64,000 nucleotides of DNA from CAIJXB01 sp964455905 (GTDB taxonomy: Bacteria > Chlamydiota > Chlamydiia > Chlamydiales > Rhabdochlamydiaceae), in contig CAYVYN010000001.1 in the NCBI GenBank assembly GCA_964455905.1, positions 124,001 through 188,000 on the forward strand, in the 5' to 3' direction. The position numbers and the translations under genes are program-made. The notes under the pieces were generated by a model. That model ran no database searches, had not been told where the DNA came from, and worked only from the letters and a program-made list of their open reading frames with translations. Positions 62,001-64,000 of the stretch are shown here, one piece after another. Numbering within the stretch: position 1 is the first letter of the stretch; each line of letters starts with the position of its first letter.

Positions 62001-64000
62001 AACCATCTCTTAGTATTCTAGCAGTCACCCTTTGCAGAAAATCATATTCATAGCTAACTGAAACTTGATCTGGATACAAAACTCTAATAAGCAATCCATT
62101 TTTGTCGTATGTATACGATGAGCTTGTTCCATCTTGGTGAAGAATACGCAACGGTTTCTTTAAAAGATTATATTCTATAAAAGAATCCGTTTCTAAAAAT
62201 GATTGATGTAAAAAACCATTTTTTTCAGTTTTACGCAAGCACTCCTTAAGAGAAGAAGTAATGTGATGCTTTTTTTGTAACCTGTTTTCGCTAAGGATTC
62301 TTCGATTATGGACATCATATTTGTAATCTATTTTATATCTATATTCTTCATTAGCATCATAAATAAATTCGGTTTCAACAAAAAAATGATCGTTATAAGC
62401 ATAATCTATTCTATAAAGCAATTTTTCTTCTTGCAATACAGGATCAAAATAAAATTCCCTCAGCTTTAAAGGAAGGCCTAAGTCCGGATGGATTTCATAT
62501 TTTTTTATCTGGCGACAGGTAACACCTCTAGTGCTTTGTGAACTTTCATCTAAACCATCATCTATTATTTCTTGGACCAAAATATGATCCTCATCATAAA
62601 CAAAAAACTCTCTAACAAGGATTTTATCTTCATTGGATGTCAATTTAGAGATAATTAAATCTGTTCCCTCTTTATAGCTATATTTATAAGAAATACCTGC
62701 GCTTTTTTCATAAAGAAGCACTCCTGTTTTAGGATCGTACGCATAGAATTTAGAAATGGACTCAGCACCTTCTAAGGAGCCATCTTTTTGCACAAAAAAA
62801 GTTCCTAAAACACTGCCAGTTAAATTCCCCCATACTGTTTCTTTAATAACGCGGCCTTGCGGGTCATATGAAAATGTTTTAGACAAAACCGGTTTATCTT
62901 TTTCATAGCTCACTTTGGCGCAAAGAGAATTTTTCTTCCAAAAAAATTCCAAACGAGAGTTTTCTTGTCCTGACTCATCAAAATAGACTATTTTAATTAC
63001 TTTATTGTCCTTGTGATAATATCGAACAACTAAACCTTTAGCATCCTTCACATCTGTAAATTCTCTACCATAAGAAAATTCAGCGACTGGTACTTGTTCT
63101 TTGTTTTCGCCTAAGGATGCTTTTAAAAACTGTACTTTATTAGAACCTGAAAAGTAACCGGCTGTAAAATGGGTATTGTCTCCCCATCTCATTTGATGAA
63201 TTCGCGGAAAAGCACTTCCTTCACTTTTTGCGTATTTTAACTCTTCTTCTCTATAGCCATTACTTAATACCTGTTTTAAATAAGAGCCATCCTCTCCCAA
63301 TAAAGCGCTATAGCGTAAATATTTTTGATCTGATGTTTTTACTTCAAATAAAAGAGGCGAAGCCCCTTTATTTTTCACATCAAAGTGGACCCACGAATAC
63401 GTTTTAGAACCGGATGGATTTTTTAAATCAACATGAACTAACCTTCTTTCTTCATCATATGAGTAGCAAATTTGATGTTTCGAAGAAAGAATTTCTTTAG
63501 TTAAATGCCAGCAAGTAGAAACTGCAGGATCTTTGTCTTTCCCTAAATTTTCATAAATACGAAGACCACCCTTTGGTAATTTTAAAGTGATTTTCTTAGC
63601 TCTGGGATCAAAACTAAGAGTTTTCTCCTTATCTTCATCTTGATAATAAATAGAGCCAAAAAAATCTTCCTGCGCAAAAAAATATGTTCTAATCGTACCA
63701 CTTTCTTCGGGTAGATAAATTTTACTTTTTCTAATAGTGTCGCCTCGAACCATCAGCAAGGATGTATGAGGAAGCATATGCCATCCTCCTTCGACTAACC
63801 AACCACCCCGTAAGTCTTTTAGTTCTACATCAGTATTTTGCTCCAAGTCGCCTAAATAGGTTCGAGTCAAAGGAAAAGAGGCTACGCCTTTTACAACAGC
63901 ATCCTGTAAGCTTAAATTCAATTGTCCTGAAATGACATGAACATGTTGAAAAAAAGAAGGATCCTCTGATCCATCAAAAACAGAATCCCTACTGGCAAAT
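59077..64000 (-). CDS. RHS repeat protein with predicted hydrolase C-terminus (5' end off window)
   Basis: At least 1640 residues are encoded. The frame stays open to the right edge of the window, so the start is missing. Residue numbers here count from a TTG at 63921. Many YD repeats are visible (for example TRTFTYDGAGRRVSEDALG, RATYSYDSLGFLEKMV). The RHS core region has RFYDPSTGRWLTPDPSGFAD and NLYGYVRNNPLNRLDIFGL, ending near residue 1328. The second cleavage-type motif is DIFGL instead of DPxGL. The last 286 residues form another domain with ITFHNGINTTLEEF, the nucleophile-elbow-like MDIRHSEGGVVGRRAIELL (Ser1498), YSEADYLTG (Asp1550) and ADHSFMSPTY (His1584), an alpha/beta-hydrolase triad pattern. 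No immunity gene follows. Confidence 0.85.
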   Translation of the reverse strand, partial: FASRDSVFDGSEDPSFFQHVHVISGQLNLSLQDAVVKGVASFPLTRTYLGDLEQNTDVELKDLRGGWLVEGGWHMLPHTSLLMVRGDTIRKSKIYLPEESGTIRTYFFAQEDFFGSIYYQDEDKEKTLSFDPRAKKITLKLPKGGLRIYENLGKDKDPAVSTCWHLTKEILSSKHQICYSYDEERRLVHVDLKNPSGSKTYSWVHFDVKNKGASPLLFEVKTSDQKYLRYSALLGEDGSYLKQVLSNGYREEELKYAKSEGSAFPRIHQMRWGDNTHFTAGYFSGSNKVQFLKASLGENKEQVPVAEFSYGREFTDVKDAKGLVVRYYHKDNKVIKIVYFDESGQENSRLEFFWKKNSLCAKVSYEKDKPVLSKTFSYDPQGRVIKETVWGNLTGSVLGTFFVQKDGSLEGAESISKFYAYDPKTGVLLYEKSAGISYKYSYKEGTDLIISKLTSNEDKILVREFFVYDEDHILVQEIIDDGLDESSQSTRGVTCRQIKKYEIHPDLGLPLKLREFYFDPVLQEEKLLYRIDYAYNDHFFVETEFIYDANEEYRYKIDYKYDVHNRRILSENRLQKKHHITSSLKECLRKTEKNGFLHQSFLETDSFIEYNLLKKPLRILHQDGTSSSYTYDKNGLLIRVLYPDQVSVSYEYDFLQRVTARILRDGSGCFIGEERWVYSSFHLLSYTDLRGLTRTFTYDGAGRRVSEDALGRRATYSYDSLGFLEKMVKGDVTFVQKRSLEGSLSETWEEKGDRKENHVQLFYNERGLLEKEQRITSKGIASYLFSYDKEGRVVEQIDPLGQVSTISYDEIAGRLRKTYTDSKGIKTVEETNLLHQVVLQEKQDAKGTILSREEFFYDDFGNKIKWVVNVYLGGQCKKVLVTLFEYDSVGRLVKQIEGEDKVTSFSYDNKGKLSTKTLPNKTTLFFFYDVLGRMIELKSSDSTIHYRYSYDRGMDPVFIADEIAKKTFYRRYNVFGEITEESSCSDKKMEFFYDVQGRRNKIGLPDGSFIDYLYSEGHLRSVIRKDASGELLYQHNYLEFDAVGCVIEESLIGGIGNMYTEHDLLQRASKQTSSWLCQDIEYGSTGLVLKSYSSLFGEKIYQYDLLDQLKVEGVVFDSLGNSSVHKVDDFNKILSSFDSLFSYDALGNPIKRQGSKETVTYRYDALGRLISIESLERKVEYSYDPFSRLISKTIFFCQDGAFQKQESFDFVYDGAKEIGMMNAKGVLTQLKVLGLGLKADVGATIAIELDQEIFAPLHDFYGNIIALVNMDGKIQEFYDIDPFGKESLVEVSSKNPWRFCSKRHEEGFVYFGARFYDPSTGRWLTPDPSGFADGLNLYGYVRNNPLNRLDIFGLSSVNRTGEGFSLQVEISAIFSQADILIPCKGIVESTLLDCYLASGCLDKIEYTEEEIESGYINLLDHFPEILPHEWNGIGLITFHNGINTTLEEFRDMSHSVIEKIPEGTLFIGMHTPTEGLVQDVLRFIWERQNYVTPIVFQTNRFMDAVVDKLHVVNPDLLWMDIRHSEGGVVGRRAIELLSEEKRAILQKKLYSVTIGSGMPIPRDYGLHVYNIYSEADYLTGTFGYFVDDFHHVKMVPCLSAWEDRVLFADHSFMSPTYQSVLEEEIESVRGSYGFHDTNSR

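Noticed and set aside
1..64000. CRISPR arrays, insertion sequences, prophage, rRNA genes
   Set aside because: No regularly spaced repeats, transposase or integrase motifs, phage genes or rRNA sequence were found on either strand.

Overview
The window comes from a member of the Chlamydiales, most likely an amoeba- or arthropod-associated family (Rhabdochlamydiaceae, Simkaniaceae or Parachlamydiaceae type) rather than Chlamydia itself. The DNA is AT-rich. Gene order follows chlamydial chromosomes block by block: an L3-first ribosomal protein operon without S14 and L30; fmt-lpxA-fabZ-lpxC-lnt; a SurA-like gene before rsmA; dacF, CT550-like, LptE-like, BamD-like and dnaE; mip-trmL-trxA; and plsC-cmk-cdsA-uppS, secDF, recJ, euo, gltX. 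The EUO regulator is a chlamydial hallmark. purA, an Lpg1974-type porin, an RHS protein and several large orphan genes argue against Chlamydiaceae. Comparisons with C. trachomatis gene order are from memory, not from a search.

Layout. 1-8882 (minus): rplC to secY, 18 ribosomal protein genes and the first 86 codons of secY, with an attenuator-like spacer before secY. 9121-11129 (minus): three poorly known genes, two with paired hydrophobic segments; the 307-aa one sits where C. trachomatis has the inclusion-membrane protein Cap1 (CT529). 11240-16856 (minus): fmt, lipid A and fatty-acid genes, lnt and a DoxX-like gene. 16985-21633 (plus): rsmB-like, SurA-like, rsmA and an exported HD-domain protein. 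21614-31593: DacF-type carboxypeptidase, a CT550-like gene, LptE-like, BamD-like, dnaE and an 806-aa orphan. 31840-35593: Mip, TrmL, a symporter fused to a solute-binding domain, thioredoxin. 35707-40302: a 962-aa repeat protein, tRNA-Leu(CAG), a His/Asp-rich lipoprotein and a beta-barrel porin. 40299-44560 (minus): purA-uppS-cdsA-cmk-plsC operon. 44890-53435 (plus): secDF, recJ, an rlmD-like methyltransferase, a small P-loop kinase and cutA. 53483-57846: euo, the tail-specific protease tsp, gltX and a 42-codon lipoprotein. 57910-64000: a CysJ-like reductase and an RHS protein that runs off the window.

Together the genes serve translation, envelope assembly (lipid A, lipoproteins, peptidoglycan precursors, phospholipid, Sec export), DNA replication and chlamydial development. 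The less ordinary items are the RHS protein with a predicted alpha/beta-hydrolase C-terminus, the symporter/solute-binding fusion with altered core motifs, a possible leader peptide and leader hairpin upstream of secDF, and an attenuator-like arrangement before secY. No insertion sequence, prophage, CRISPR array or rRNA gene was seen.
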